A DNA stretch of 64,000 bases from assembly GCF_041435355.1 (NCBI RefSeq), contig NZ_CP108442.1, forward strand, positions 558,001 to 622,000. The letters are read 5' to 3'. Position numbers and translations under genes: made by a program. The stretch is from Streptomyces sp. NBC_01276. Lineage in GTDB: Bacteria > Actinomycetota > Actinomycetes > Streptomycetales > Streptomycetaceae. This document shows positions 1 through 8,195 of this stretch, in pieces (position 1 is the stretch's first letter; every line of letters starts with the position of its first letter). The notes under the pieces are model-generated. The model made no database searches. It had not been told where the DNA came from and saw nothing but the letters and a program-made list of their open reading frames with translations.

Positions 1-780
1 GAGCAGCTGTCCCTGGCCGGGGCCGTCGTAGACCAGGGCGTTCCAGCCCCGGTCGAGGGCGGCGGAGACCCCGTAGGTCCACATGTCCACGTTCTGCCCG
101 TCGCTGCCGTTGGTGAGGATCACGGTGGGGCGCGGCCGGGCGGGGCCCTCGGGACGGAAGAACCAGACCGGCAGGTGCGTACCCCCGTACGGGACCTCCG
201 CCCGGACGGCGGCCGGCGAGCACAGCCGGGTGAATGCGTCCCAGGCGGCGCGTCCGGCGAGGTAGACCGCCTTCTCGTCGGCGGGTGAGGTGGTGCCCAG
301 TACGTAGAAGAGGGCCTGGGCGTAGTACTGCGCGGCGCGCAGCGAGCGGAAGCGGCGGGTCTGCTGGGGGACCTCCCCGCCGTGGCGCCCCGCGGCGGGG
401 GGCGCCGCGAGCCGGTCGCCCCAGGCGCGGAAGGTGTCGGTGTAGCTCTGCTCGGACAGGCCGGCGGCGTTGACCGCGTTGACGGCGGTCAGCACCTCGC
501 CGACCTCGGACGCGCGCATCCCGGCGGCGCCGAGGGCGAGGAGCCCGGCGAAGTCGAAGCCCGGGTCGGCGAAGAGCTTCATGGCCCCGGGCGTGGGATC
601 GGCGGCGGCCGCGGACGGGGAGGGCGCGGTGGGCCCGGTGGGCCCGGCGGCCCCGGTGGGCCCGGTGGGCCCGGCATGGGCCGTGCCCGACAGGGCGAGG
701 GAGCCGGCTCCCGCGGCGAGACCGGTGAGCGCGGCGCGGCGGGACACTCCGCCCGGATTCGTCGGTGTGGGGGCGTTCAT
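1..780 (-). CDS. Secreted alpha/beta hydrolase, C-terminus cut off by window edge
   Basis: The reading frame is open from an ATG at 780 to base 1, giving the first 260 residues; the rest lies outside the window. Residues 10-36 form a twin-arginine signal (SRRAALTGLAAGAG, then a hydrophobic stretch ending SGTAHA), so Tat export is likely. A short Gly-Pro-Thr-rich segment follows. After a helical region the protein enters an alpha/beta-hydrolase core: TVILTNGSDGQNVDMW resembles the strand and oxyanion loop, and ALVYDGPGQGQ is a typical following strand and turn. The helical domain before the core recalls DUF1100/FrsA or 2,6-dihydroxypseudooxynicotine-hydrolase-type enzymes. The nucleophile serine and histidine would lie beyond the edge, so substrate and completeness cannot be judged. 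Confidence 0.8.
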   Translation of the reverse strand, partial: MNAPTPTNPGGVSRRAALTGLAAGAGSLALSGTAHAGPTGPTGAAGPTGPTAPSPSAAAADPTPGAMKLFADPGFDFAGLLALGAAGMRASEVGEVLTAVNAVNAAGLSEQSYTDTFRAWGDRLAAPPAAGRHGGEVPQQTRRFRSLRAAQYYAQALFYVLGTTSPADEKAVYLAGRAAWDAFTRLCSPAAVRAEVPYGGTHLPVWFFRPEGPARPRPTVILTNGSDGQNVDMWTYGVSAALDRGWNALVYDGPGQGQLL

Positions 781-863
781 GCAGCGGACGCTAGGCGATG
801 CTCCGGCGGGCCGCCCGGCGGCCGGGCCCCCGGCTGCTCCGAACGGCCCCCGGCAACGGGCGG

Positions 864-1532
864 CTACCTGGTCCGCAGCACGCAGTCCCCGCAGAGGCCA
901 CCGCCGGGCACCCGGTAGTACAGGCAGCAGCTGCGCCGTACGAAGGCCACCCCGAGCCCCTCCTCGTGGAGGAAGGTGCCGGTGCCGGCCAGGGGCCCGC
1001 CGTCGGCGAGCAGGGCACCGGCCAGCTCGACGGCCGGTTCCGCCGGGACCCGGTCGAGCAGCACGCGCAGCGCGCCGACGAGCCCGGAGGCGGCGTTGCC
1101 GCGCAGCACCTTCGCCGAGACCCCGTACCGCTCGCGCAGCGCGGCGTCGAGCACGGCCAGGTTCCCGAGCACGCTCTCGCCGAGGGCCGCGGACGGCCGG
1201 GCGGCCGGCTCGGGGAGCCACAGTTCGAGCGAGCCCGCCGCGGGCAGGCGCCACCACAGGCGGGCGGGGTCCAGGTCGGGTACCCGGCCGCCCAGCGCGG
1301 CGCAGCCCAGGCCCAGCGACCACAGCCGCGAGGCGATCCCGAACTGCGCGGTCGAGGCCGCCACCCGGCCCGGACCGCTGCCGATCCGCCGTCCGACCTC
1401 GGCCACGTAGGGCGCGAGGTGCTCCCCGTACAGCTCGGCGAGCGGCCGGAAGCCGGGGCCCGGCGGTCGCTCGCCGTGCGCGACGGTGAAGAAGGGGCCC
1501 ACGGCGGCCAGTCGCCGCAGTACGTCGTCCAT
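864..1532 (-). CDS. FhuF-like (2Fe-2S)-binding protein, probable siderophore ferric reductase
   Basis: A 222-residue protein whose last 25 residues carry the arrangement Cys-Cys-x10-Cys-x2-Cys (SCCLYYRVPGGGLCGDC). This is the FhuF C-terminal 2Fe-2S signature, in which the cluster reduces ferric siderophores in the cytoplasm to release iron. The N-terminal part is Ala/Leu-rich with conserved-looking tryptophans, as in actinobacterial FhuF relatives. It starts at ATG 1532 and is followed on the same strand by the secreted hydrolase; an MFS transporter starts upstream. The MFS protein could be a siderophore exporter, but no biosynthesis genes are nearby, so this link is inference. Confidence 0.78.
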   Translation of the reverse strand: MDDVLRRLAAVGPFFTVAHGERPPGPGFRPLAELYGEHLAPYVAEVGRRIGSGPGRVAASTAQFGIASRLWSLGLGCAALGGRVPDLDPARLWWRLPAAGSLELWLPEPAARPSAALGESVLGNLAVLDAALRERYGVSAKVLRGNAASGLVGALRVLLDRVPAEPAVELAGALLADGGPLAGTGTFLHEEGLGVAFVRRSCCLYYRVPGGGLCGDCVLRTR

Positions 1533-1613
1533 GGACGGATGATCGCAGCCGACGGCCCCGGTCCCCGCGGCCGGGTCGGCCGTGGGGACCGGGCACGGGG
1601 GTTCCGGGGCGTC

Positions 1614-2867
1614 CTACGCGGCCACTCCCCCGGCCGGCACGCCCCCGTCCGGCACGTCCTCGGCCCGCGCGGCCGACCGGGCCCGGCGCACCGCGGGGCC
1701 CATCGCGTAGGAGGCGGCCAGCAGCAGGGCGCCGAGCAGCAGCCAGCCGGGGATCCCCCAGAGCAGGAGCAGCGAGGTCAGCAGCAGCGGCCCCAGGGTG
1801 CGGGCCACCGGCACCCCGGTGCCGAAGAAGCCCTGGTACTGGCCCATGTGCTCGGCGGGAGCCAGCGAGAAGCCGATCTGCCAGGACCCGGCCGACTGCC
1901 GCATCTCGCCGTCGGCCTGCAGCGCGGCGCCCGCCACGAGCAGTGCCGCGGCGGCCCATCCGGCCCCCGGCAGCGCCGAGGCGGCGAACACGGCGCACGA
2001 CAGGGCCATCACCAGCCCGGAGACCCGCAGCGCCCGCGTGGCGCTGTCGAGGTCGGTCACGGGCCGGGCCGCCCGCACCTGGAACAGCATCACGGCCACG
2101 GTGTTGAGCACGAACAGCGCCGACACCAGCCAGCCGGGAGCCTGGGTCCGCTCCACGATCCACAGCGGTATGGCCAGGCTGAGCAGCGGCATCCGCAGCA
2201 GCAGCACGGCGTTGAGCAGGGTGACCAGCGCGTACGGCCGGTCGCGCAGCACCGCCAGCCGGGGCGCCCCCGCCGCCCGGTCCGGTACGGGCGGCACGGC
2301 GGGCAGGGTCGCCAGCAGGGCAGCGCAGCCGAGGAAGCTCAGCGCGTCCAGGGCGAAGACCACGAGGTAGGCCCGCTCGGTGCCGGCGCCGAGCGCCAGT
2401 CCGCCCAGTGCCGCCCCGAGGGCCAGTCCGGCGTTGAGGGTGGACTGGAGGTGGGCCAGCACCCCCGTCCGCTCCCCCGGGGCGACGAGCCCCGCGAGCA
2501 GCGCCTGCCGGGCGGCCGCGAGACCGCACTGGGAGACGGCGTAGAGGACCACGGCGCACAGGAAGGCCCCGTAGGACCGGATGAACAGGAAGGAGGCCAC
2601 GGACGCGGCGGTGGCCAGGGCCAGGAACACCGAGGTGCCGCGCGGGCCCCGTCGGTCGGCGAGAGCGCCCAGCGGGACCCCGGCGACCGAGCCGACCGCC
2701 CAGGCGAGGGTCAGGCCCAGGCCGATCTGGGCGGGTGAGAGGCCCACCACGCGGGTGAAGTAGAGGGCCGAGCACACGTAGTAGGCGCCGTCGCCGACCG
2801 AGTTGCTCAACTGGGCGGCGGCCAGGCGGCGCGGGGCGCCGGGGGCGGGCAGGAAGCGTATCGTCAC
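1614..2867 (-). CDS. MFS transporter
   Basis: A 417-residue polytopic protein with about twelve hydrophobic segments. A loop reading GALADRRGPRGTS matches the MFS motif A between helices 2 and 3. The extended, Ala-rich C-terminus is hydrophilic. It is probably a drug or metabolite exporter of the inner membrane; substrate is unknown. The start codon lies only six bases from a large dyad-symmetric element at 2874-2910, so expression is probably controlled by a repressor binding across the ribosome-binding region. It reads in the same direction as the FhuF-like gene 81 bp downstream and may be cotranscribed with it. Confidence 0.85.
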   Translation of the reverse strand: MTIRFLPAPGAPRRLAAAQLSNSVGDGAYYVCSALYFTRVVGLSPAQIGLGLTLAWAVGSVAGVPLGALADRRGPRGTSVFLALATAASVASFLFIRSYGAFLCAVVLYAVSQCGLAAARQALLAGLVAPGERTGVLAHLQSTLNAGLALGAALGGLALGAGTERAYLVVFALDALSFLGCAALLATLPAVPPVPDRAAGAPRLAVLRDRPYALVTLLNAVLLLRMPLLSLAIPLWIVERTQAPGWLVSALFVLNTVAVMLFQVRAARPVTDLDSATRALRVSGLVMALSCAVFAASALPGAGWAAAALLVAGAALQADGEMRQSAGSWQIGFSLAPAEHMGQYQGFFGTGVPVARTLGPLLLTSLLLLWGIPGWLLLGALLLAASYAMGPAVRRARSAARAEDVPDGGVPAGGVAA

Positions 2868-2873
2868 CGGTCC

Positions 2874-2910
2874 ATTGGATCAGCGGAATGGCCCATTCAG
2901 GTGGTCCAAT
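2874..2910. promoter_or_regulatory. Nested dyad operator overlapping the MFS translation start region
   Basis: Two concentric inverted repeats share one centre at base 2892. The inner pair is GAATGG-C-CCATTC (2886-2898). The outer pair is ATTGGA (2874-2879) and TCCAAT (2905-2910), each six bases from the inner arms. The element ends six bases upstream of the ATG at 2867. A repressor site is the simplest reading; no regulator gene is adjacent. Confidence 0.55.
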
Positions 2911-2957
2911 AGGGGGTGGGTCCGATGGGCCACCCCGATGGGCCGTCCGATACCGCC

Positions 2958-2995
2958 GCCGCCCCCTGCCGGCCCCCGGCCCGGCAGGGGGCGGC
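2958..2995 (-). terminator. Strong GC-rich hairpin after the alpha/beta hydrolase gene
   Basis: A perfect 15-bp stem (2958-2972 paired with 2981-2995) with an 8-base loop begins just beyond the stop codon of the minus-strand hydrolase at 2999. There is no clear U-tract, as is common for terminators in this genus. Confidence 0.65.
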
Positions 2996-2998
2996 CGG

Positions 2999-3805
2999 TC
3001 ACAGGGCGGCGAGGAACTCCAGCAGCGCCCGGTTGAACTCCTCGGGCCGCTCGACCCCCGGCAGGTGGCCCGCCCCCTCGATCACGGTGAGCCGGGCGTG
3101 CGGGGCGAGGGCGCACATGCCCTCGGCGTCCGCGACCGGGGTGTACACGTCGTCGGCGCCGACCAGCACCAGGCAGGGCACGGTCGCGGGCAGCGCCGCG
3201 AGCACGGGCCGGTAGTCGGGCCGCTCCGCCCGTCCGCGCAGGGCCGCGGCCGCCCCCCTGGGGTCGGTGGCGCGCATCATCGCGCTCACCCGGGCGGCGG
3301 CCCCGGGCTGCGCGATGAGGTTGTAGGGGGCCAGCATCTTGTCCATGACCTCATCCGCGTACGGGGCCATGCCCTCCTCCAGGAGCCGCTCGGCGAGCTC
3401 CCTGCGGAACTTCACCCCCTCCGGCGTCTCCGGCGCCGGGGAGGTGTCGCTGAGCACGAGCGCCCGTACCAGACCCGGGTGGCGCAACCTGACCTCCAGA
3501 GCGATCTGCCCGCCCATGGACACTCCGCCGACGACCGCCTGTTCGATTCCCAGATCCGCCAGCAGCGCGGCCGCGTCATCGGCGAAGCGGGCCAGCGTCG
3601 TCTTCTCCTCCAGAGCCGGACTCTCCCCGTATCCTCGCAGGTCAGGGGCGATGACTCGGTATCCCGCAGCCGTCAGGGCAGTCGCCTGCGGCACCCACAT
3701 CGAGCGGTTGAACGGGTGTCCGTGGAGAAGGATCACGGGCTCTCCGTCGCGCGGACCAAAGTCATCGAAAAACGATGTCGCGCCATTGCCAAATTGGGGG
3801 TTCAT
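2999..3805 (-). CDS. Alpha/beta hydrolase (esterase / haloperoxidase-like fold)
   Basis: A 268-residue single-domain alpha/beta hydrolase of normal length. The oxyanion loop HGHPF is at residues 28-32, the nucleophile elbow GVSMG places Ser at 96, the acid is in LVGADDVYTP near 215, and the histidine is in EGAGHLPGVE near 243. The triad is therefore complete. Sequences of this type include 3-oxoadipate enol-lactonase and non-haem haloperoxidase relatives; the exact substrate cannot be inferred. No signal peptide, so cytoplasmic. It is followed by a strong hairpin and is transcribed away from the GNAT gene at 3946. Confidence 0.85.
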   Translation of the reverse strand: MNPQFGNGATSFFDDFGPRDGEPVILLHGHPFNRSMWVPQATALTAAGYRVIAPDLRGYGESPALEEKTTLARFADDAAALLADLGIEQAVVGGVSMGGQIALEVRLRHPGLVRALVLSDTSPAPETPEGVKFRRELAERLLEEGMAPYADEVMDKMLAPYNLIAQPGAAARVSAMMRATDPRGAAAALRGRAERPDYRPVLAALPATVPCLVLVGADDVYTPVADAEGMCALAPHARLTVIEGAGHLPGVERPEEFNRALLEFLAAL

Positions 3806-3945
3806 GAGAGGACTTTAAGGGGCTACATTGAGCCACTCGCGTTCACCTGACAGCCCGTTGCCTTTCACCCGCGTTTTGCGCGGGGGGTGACGTCAGGAGC
3901 GCAGACTGTGCAACCACCCCACCGCCCAGAAGGACCGAAGGCTCC

Positions 3946-4632
3946 GTGCCCGTACCCGTACTCCTCGTCGGCCGCTCCGTGCGGCTTGAGCCCCTCGCCC
4001 CCCACCACACCGAGGCCCTGGCCGTGGCCGGGGCCGAGGATCGTACGACTTACGCCTTCACTCCCGTGCCGCACGGGTTGCAGGCGTCCCACGAGTACAT
4101 CGACCGCGCCCTCTCAGATCAGGCAGCGGGTCGATCGCTTGCGTTCGCCGTGGTCAGAGCCACTGACGGGCGGGTCGTCGGTTCGACCCGGTTCCTGGAA
4201 CTCGACTACTGGCAGGGCCCGCTGGTGTGGCCCGCGGTGCCGGGGGTCCCCTTCGGTGATCCGGCGACCGCGATCCCCGACGCCGCCGAGATCGGCAACA
4301 CCTGGCTGTCGCCGGGTGCCCAGGGCACGGGGATCAACACCGAGGCCAAGCTGCTCATGCTCCGCCACGCCTTCGAGACCTGGGGCGTACGCCGCATCTC
4401 CCTGCGCGCGGACGCCCGCAACGGGCGCTCGCGGGCGGCGATGGAACGTCTCGGCTTCACCTGCGAAGGGGTCCGCCGGGCCCATTCGCGGGGGCTGGAC
4501 GGCGCGGTGCGCAGTACGGCCTTCTACTCCGTCCTCGACGAGGAGTGGCCCACCGTCCGCGCCCTCATCGAGCTGCGGATGTCGGGCGCCCAGCCCCGCA
4601 AGCGCCGGCGCAAGACGCTGATCCCGGCGTAA
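3946..4632 (+). CDS. GNAT N-acetyltransferase (RimJ/RimL type)
   Basis: 228 residues with a GTG start preceded by an AAGGA-type ribosome-binding site. The N-terminal strand GRSVRLEPLAPHHTEAL and the acetyl-CoA region (NTWLSPGAQGTGINTEAKLLM, ending in the pyrophosphate loop and helix) are typical of RimJ/RimL-family acetyltransferases, which acetylate protein N-termini or small amines. FDRxSxxAxxR-like ADARNGRSRAAMERLGF lies near residue 160. The basic C-terminus (RKRRRK) is unusual. It is divergent from the upstream hydrolase and convergent with the beta-propeller gene, with which it shares a terminator hairpin. Confidence 0.87.
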   Translation: MPVPVLLVGRSVRLEPLAPHHTEALAVAGAEDRTTYAFTPVPHGLQASHEYIDRALSDQAAGRSLAFAVVRATDGRVVGSTRFLELDYWQGPLVWPAVPGVPFGDPATAIPDAAEIGNTWLSPGAQGTGINTEAKLLMLRHAFETWGVRRISLRADARNGRSRAAMERLGFTCEGVRRAHSRGLDGAVRSTAFYSVLDEEWPTVRALIELRMSGAQPRKRRRKTLIPA

Positions 4633-4648
4633 CGGTCCTGCGACGCTC

Positions 4649-4684
4649 CCGGCCTTCCTCCGCGGCTCAGCCGAGGAAGGCCGG
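4649..4684. terminator. Bidirectional terminator hairpin between convergent genes
   Basis: A perfect 12-bp stem, CCGGCCTTCCTC (4649-4660) with GAGGAAGGCCGG (4673-4684), lies between the plus-strand GNAT stop (4632) and the minus-strand gene ending at 4667. Its right half overlaps the last codons of the minus gene. It can serve both directions. Confidence 0.7.
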
Positions 4685-5758
4685 GGCGAGGGCCGAGGGC
4701 ATCAGCCGGGCGGGGGCTCCGCTGCCGTCGGCCGGCAGGGTGTACAGGTCGGCGCCGAAGTCGCCGGGCAGGGAGTAGACGACGGTCCGGTCGTCGCTCC
4801 ACACCACCTGGTCGTCCACGCTGCGCTCCTCGGCGAGCGGGGTCTCCTTCATCGAGGCCAGGTCGAGGAGGTAGAGGCGCCACGGGGCGTCGGCCGGCAG
4901 GCCGGGCACCCGCTTCTTGAACACCAGCCGGGTCCCGTCCGGGGACAGCGAGGGGCATTCGAGGTTCTCCCTCAGGGTGGTCACCGTGCGCGCGGCCAGG
5001 TCGCCCCGGACCAGGTAGGTGTGCCCGCCGGTGGCCAGCGTCGCGTAGAAGGTCTTCTCGTCGGCGGCGAAGGTGACCCCCCAGAAGTTCACGTCGGCGT
5101 TGCGGTAGGTCTCGCCGTCCTTGCGGATCGTGAAGTCCTCCAGGGAGGCGTCGTACTTCCCGGTGCGCAGGTCCAGCAGCGAGGTGCGGGTGGAGAAATC
5201 GGTACCCGCGTACGAGTCCCCGCCCACGAACACGGTCCAGGCGACGAGGTGGCCGCCGGGCGAGACCCGGGCGCGGGTGGGGATGCCGGCCAGGGGGCGG
5301 TCGGTGATCTCCTTGAGGCGCGAGTCGAGCACCACGGCCCGGTAGCTCTCCTGCACGGCGCCCGCTTCCGCCCGGAGGCAGATCCCGGTGCCCCCGGCGG
5401 AGTGGAAGCGCAGGCACTTCACCCCGGAGGCGGTGCGCGGGCCCTCGGGCGCGTCCGCCGGGACAGTGGCGAGCTCGTCGCGGAAGGGACCCCAGGCCAT
5501 GTTGCGGAAGACGAGTCGCCGCCCGCCGCCCTCGGGGGCAAGGGTCACCTCGCCGTGGGAGACGGCCGGGCCGCCGGCCCGTGCGTGGTTCTTCTCGTCG
5601 GCCCGCGACGAGGCGCGGACGAAGGCGAGCACCCCCACGGCCGCGAGCAGGACGACCGCGCTCACCAGGATCAGCATCCGGCGCCGCGGGGTCATCGGGG
5701 ACGGGCTCGCCGGGGACGGGGCCTCGGGGGACGTGGTCGTGGGGGGCGTGGCGGTCAT
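4667..5758 (-). CDS. Membrane-anchored TolB/WD40-like beta-propeller protein
   Basis: 363 residues from ATG 5758; an open frame continues upstream but overlaps the MFS gene and lacks its codon pattern, so the shorter start is chosen. A Pro/Thr/Ser-rich cytoplasmic tail is followed by one transmembrane helix (MLILVSAVVLLAAVGVLAFV, around 30-50). The remainder is extracytoplasmic with PD40/TolB-type blades, seen as the SPxG/SDD motifs VSPGGHLVAWTV, SLSPDGTRLVFKK and WSDDRTVVYSLPG. Such proteins usually act as binding scaffolds. It lies 26 bp after the MFS gene and is probably cotranscribed with it. Confidence 0.8.
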   Translation of the reverse strand: MTATPPTTTSPEAPSPASPSPMTPRRRMLILVSAVVLLAAVGVLAFVRASSRADEKNHARAGGPAVSHGEVTLAPEGGGRRLVFRNMAWGPFRDELATVPADAPEGPRTASGVKCLRFHSAGGTGICLRAEAGAVQESYRAVVLDSRLKEITDRPLAGIPTRARVSPGGHLVAWTVFVGGDSYAGTDFSTRTSLLDLRTGKYDASLEDFTIRKDGETYRNADVNFWGVTFAADEKTFYATLATGGHTYLVRGDLAARTVTTLRENLECPSLSPDGTRLVFKKRVPGLPADAPWRLYLLDLASMKETPLAEERSVDDQVVWSDDRTVVYSLPGDFGADLYTLPADGSGAPARLMPSALAPAFLG

Positions 5759-5784
5759 CGGGGCCTTTCGGGGAAGCGGCGGGG

Positions 5785-7047
5785 TCAGGCGTCGGCGGGG
5801 CGGAGCCGGACGCAGCAGGCGACGGCCGCGGCGAGCAGCACGGCCGCCACGGCGAGTGCGGGGCGGGGCCCCCACAGGGTCCAGGCGGCGCCGAAACCGA
5901 GGGAGGCGGCGAACCGGGCGAGGGCCTGGCCGGTCTGGACGAGGGCCAGCCCGCCGCCGCGGTGCTCCTCGGGGACGGCTCCGGCGGCCTCGGCCATGAG
6001 CACGCCGTCGGTGGCCGCGTAGAAGCCGCCGTGCAGCAGGAGCACCGCGTACGGCAGGGCCGGGTGCCCGCCGCCGGCCAGGAGCAGTCCGTAGACGAGC
6101 AGCAGCGCGAGGTGACCGCCGAGGAAAACGCGGCGGCGGCCGACGCGGTCGGCGAGCCGGCCGAGCGGCAGGGCCAGCAGGAAGAAGGCGGCCGCGGTGC
6201 CGAGCGGGAGCAGGGCGAACCAGCGGTCGGCGATTCCGGTGGCGCGCTGGAGCAGCAGGAAGACGAAGGCGTCGCTGACGGTGCACAGGCCCAGCAGCAG
6301 GGCGCCGAGGCTGATCCGGCGCAGGTCGCGGCGGCGCAGCAGGCCGAGGGAGGCCCGCAGGGAGACGGGTTCGGCGTCGGGGGCGGGCACGGCGCGGCGG
6401 CCCGGCACGAAGAGCACCAGCACCAGGACGCCCAGGGCCGCGACGCAGGCGCTGACGGTGAAGACGGCGTCGTAGCCGCCGGCGGCGCCCCGCAGGATGA
6501 GGAAGGCGAGGATCGGCCCGATCAGCGCGCCGGCGGTGTCCATGGCCCGGTGCACGCCGAAGGCCCGGCCGCGGTCCTCGGGGGTGGCGGCCAGCGAGAT
6601 CAGGGCGTCGCGCGGGGCGGTGCGCAGGCCCTTGCCGGTGCGGTCGAGGGCGAGCACGGCGCCGATCGCGGGCAGGGTGTGCGCGAGGAGCAGGAGCGGC
6701 TTGCCCAGGGCGGAGAGGCCGTAGCCGATCCCGGCGAGTGCCTTGTGGCGGCCGAAGCGGTCGCCGAGGTGGCCTCCGGTGAGCCGGACCAGGGCGCTGA
6801 CGCCGTTGTAGACGCCGTCGAGCAGGCCGAAGCCGAGCGGGGAGAGCCCGAGTCCGGCGACGAGGTAGAGCGGGAGCACGGCCGTGACCATCTCCGAGGA
6901 GACGTCGGTGATCAGGCTGACCGTGCCGAGGGCGAGCACCGTGGGGGCGAGGGCGGCGCGCCGCCCCGGGCGGGTGCCCGGGGCGGCGGCCTGCGACTCG
7001 GGGAGCACGGCGGGCGCGTTGTTCGCGCGCGAGTCCGCGACGTACAT
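5785..7047 (-). CDS. MFS transporter
   Basis: A 420-residue, twelve-helix protein. The motif-A loop reads GGHLGDRFGRHKALAG near residue 90, and a second half-motif GRLADRVGRRRVFLGG near 275. The sequence LDRTGKGLRTAPRDALI recalls the MFS branch annotated as DHA1-like actinobacterial exporters. The start at 7047 lies only two bases after the stop of the phosphoesterase gene, so the two are almost certainly translationally linked. Substrate unknown; coupling to a secreted phosphatase-like enzyme may mean uptake or export related to its product, but this is a guess. Confidence 0.85.
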   Translation of the reverse strand: MYVADSRANNAPAVLPESQAAAPGTRPGRRAALAPTVLALGTVSLITDVSSEMVTAVLPLYLVAGLGLSPLGFGLLDGVYNGVSALVRLTGGHLGDRFGRHKALAGIGYGLSALGKPLLLLAHTLPAIGAVLALDRTGKGLRTAPRDALISLAATPEDRGRAFGVHRAMDTAGALIGPILAFLILRGAAGGYDAVFTVSACVAALGVLVLVLFVPGRRAVPAPDAEPVSLRASLGLLRRRDLRRISLGALLLGLCTVSDAFVFLLLQRATGIADRWFALLPLGTAAAFFLLALPLGRLADRVGRRRVFLGGHLALLLVYGLLLAGGGHPALPYAVLLLHGGFYAATDGVLMAEAAGAVPEEHRGGGLALVQTGQALARFAASLGFGAAWTLWGPRPALAVAAVLLAAAVACCVRLRPADA

Positions 7048-7049
7048 GG

Positions 7050-7931
7050 TCAGGAGGTCCAGATCCCCGTGATGTCGGTGGCGGTGGCGGCGTTCCCGGC
7101 GTGGGTGGTGAGCCCGGCCAGGTCCTCCAGCGTCCGCAGCATGTCGTAGTGGTTGTAGGTGGTGCTCGACGTGGAGCCGGGGGTGACGGGCTGGCCGTAG
7201 AGCACGGTCGGGATCTTGTTCCCGGCGAGCCGGTTGTCCTCGTCGAAGGTGACGACCAGGAGGCTGTTGTGGGTCTTGGCCCAGTCGGCGTAGGCCTTGA
7301 GGTTGTTCTTGAGCCAGGTGTCGCCGGTGCCGACGGAGCAGTCGTGCATGTCGTTGCAGAGGTTCGGGACGACGAAGGACACCTTGGGCAGGGTGGTGTA
7401 GTCCGTGGGGAACTGCGTCATCGTCTTCGCCGTGCTGGTGGGCACGTTGGAGAAGGCGAACCAGGGGTTGTGCTTGCGGGCGTAGTTGCCGCTGGAGCAG
7501 GTGGTGGAGCCCTGGCTGGGGAGGGTCTCGTTGTAGCTGGCCCAGCTCTTGCCGGCGGCGATCAGCTCGGAGGCCAGGTTGGGCGCGGAGCTGAAGCCGG
7601 GCGTGTAGCAGCTGTCGCCCGTGACGCCCTGGTTGGAGCCCGAGAAGAGCTGGAGGTAGTTGGGCTGGCTCGGGTGGGTGATGCCGAAGGAGTTGGTGAG
7701 GTTCGCTCCGCCCGTCTTCAGGGAGTTGATGTACGGGGCACTGGAGCTGCCGATCACCTGGTTGTAGGCGTGGTTCTCGAACACCACCACGACGACGTGG
7801 TCGGGGGCGGGCAGGGCCGCGGCGTGGGCGGGCTGTGCGGCTCCGATGCCCGCCCAGAGCGCGGTACCGGCGGCGGTGACGGCGAAGGCGGTGGCCAGGG
7901 CGGCCTTGCGACGGGACCATGAAATGCTCAT
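7050..7931 (-). CDS. Secreted phosphoesterase-family protein (acid phosphatase / phospholipase C-like)
   Basis: 293 residues. A signal peptide (SRRKAALATAFAVTAAGTALW, cut near AHA-AA) directs export. The mature part begins with HVVVVVFENHAYNQVIG, the metal-site strand of the phosphoesterase superfamily (PF04185), followed by PSQPNYLQLFSG and a second metal cluster LLVVTFDEDNRLAGNKIPTV with TYNHYDMLRTLEDLAG, which supply the Asp, Asn, Glu and His ligands. It is shorter than phospholipase C enzymes and closer to bacterial acid-phosphatase-like members. An alternative ATG lies nine bases upstream at 7940. The next gene is the MFS transporter. Confidence 0.85.
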   Translation of the reverse strand: MSISWSRRKAALATAFAVTAAGTALWAGIGAAQPAHAAALPAPDHVVVVVFENHAYNQVIGSSSAPYINSLKTGGANLTNSFGITHPSQPNYLQLFSGSNQGVTGDSCYTPGFSSAPNLASELIAAGKSWASYNETLPSQGSTTCSSGNYARKHNPWFAFSNVPTSTAKTMTQFPTDYTTLPKVSFVVPNLCNDMHDCSVGTGDTWLKNNLKAYADWAKTHNSLLVVTFDEDNRLAGNKIPTVLYGQPVTPGSTSSTTYNHYDMLRTLEDLAGLTTHAGNAATATDITGIWTS

Positions 7932-8195
7932 GCCAAACACGGGGACGTACCTCCGGGCGTGAGGGGGTCTGGGGGCGGCGGCGCGGACGCACCATACCCA
8001 GGGCCGTGTGCATGGGCCAGGGACGGTGGACCAACAGCACGGGAACAGCGCGGGCCCACCAGGCGACGGGTAACGGCCTCCCCCGGGAAAACCCAAGAGA
8101 AGTAAAAATAGGGAACCCGGACGGACTATCGTTCATCATTCGAACGGAAGCAGTCCACCCCCAAACGGGGCAGCAACAGCCGGAGACCACCGCAG

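Noticed and set aside
798..2738. A 646-residue plus-strand frame rich in Gly, Gln, Arg and Pro
   Set aside because: It lies antisense to the FhuF-like and MFS genes, has no domain and low complexity typical of shadow frames in GC-rich DNA.
5581..7149. A 522-residue plus-strand frame
   Set aside because: Antisense to the MFS gene, dominated by Glu/Gln/Gly/Ala without any fold; a shadow frame.
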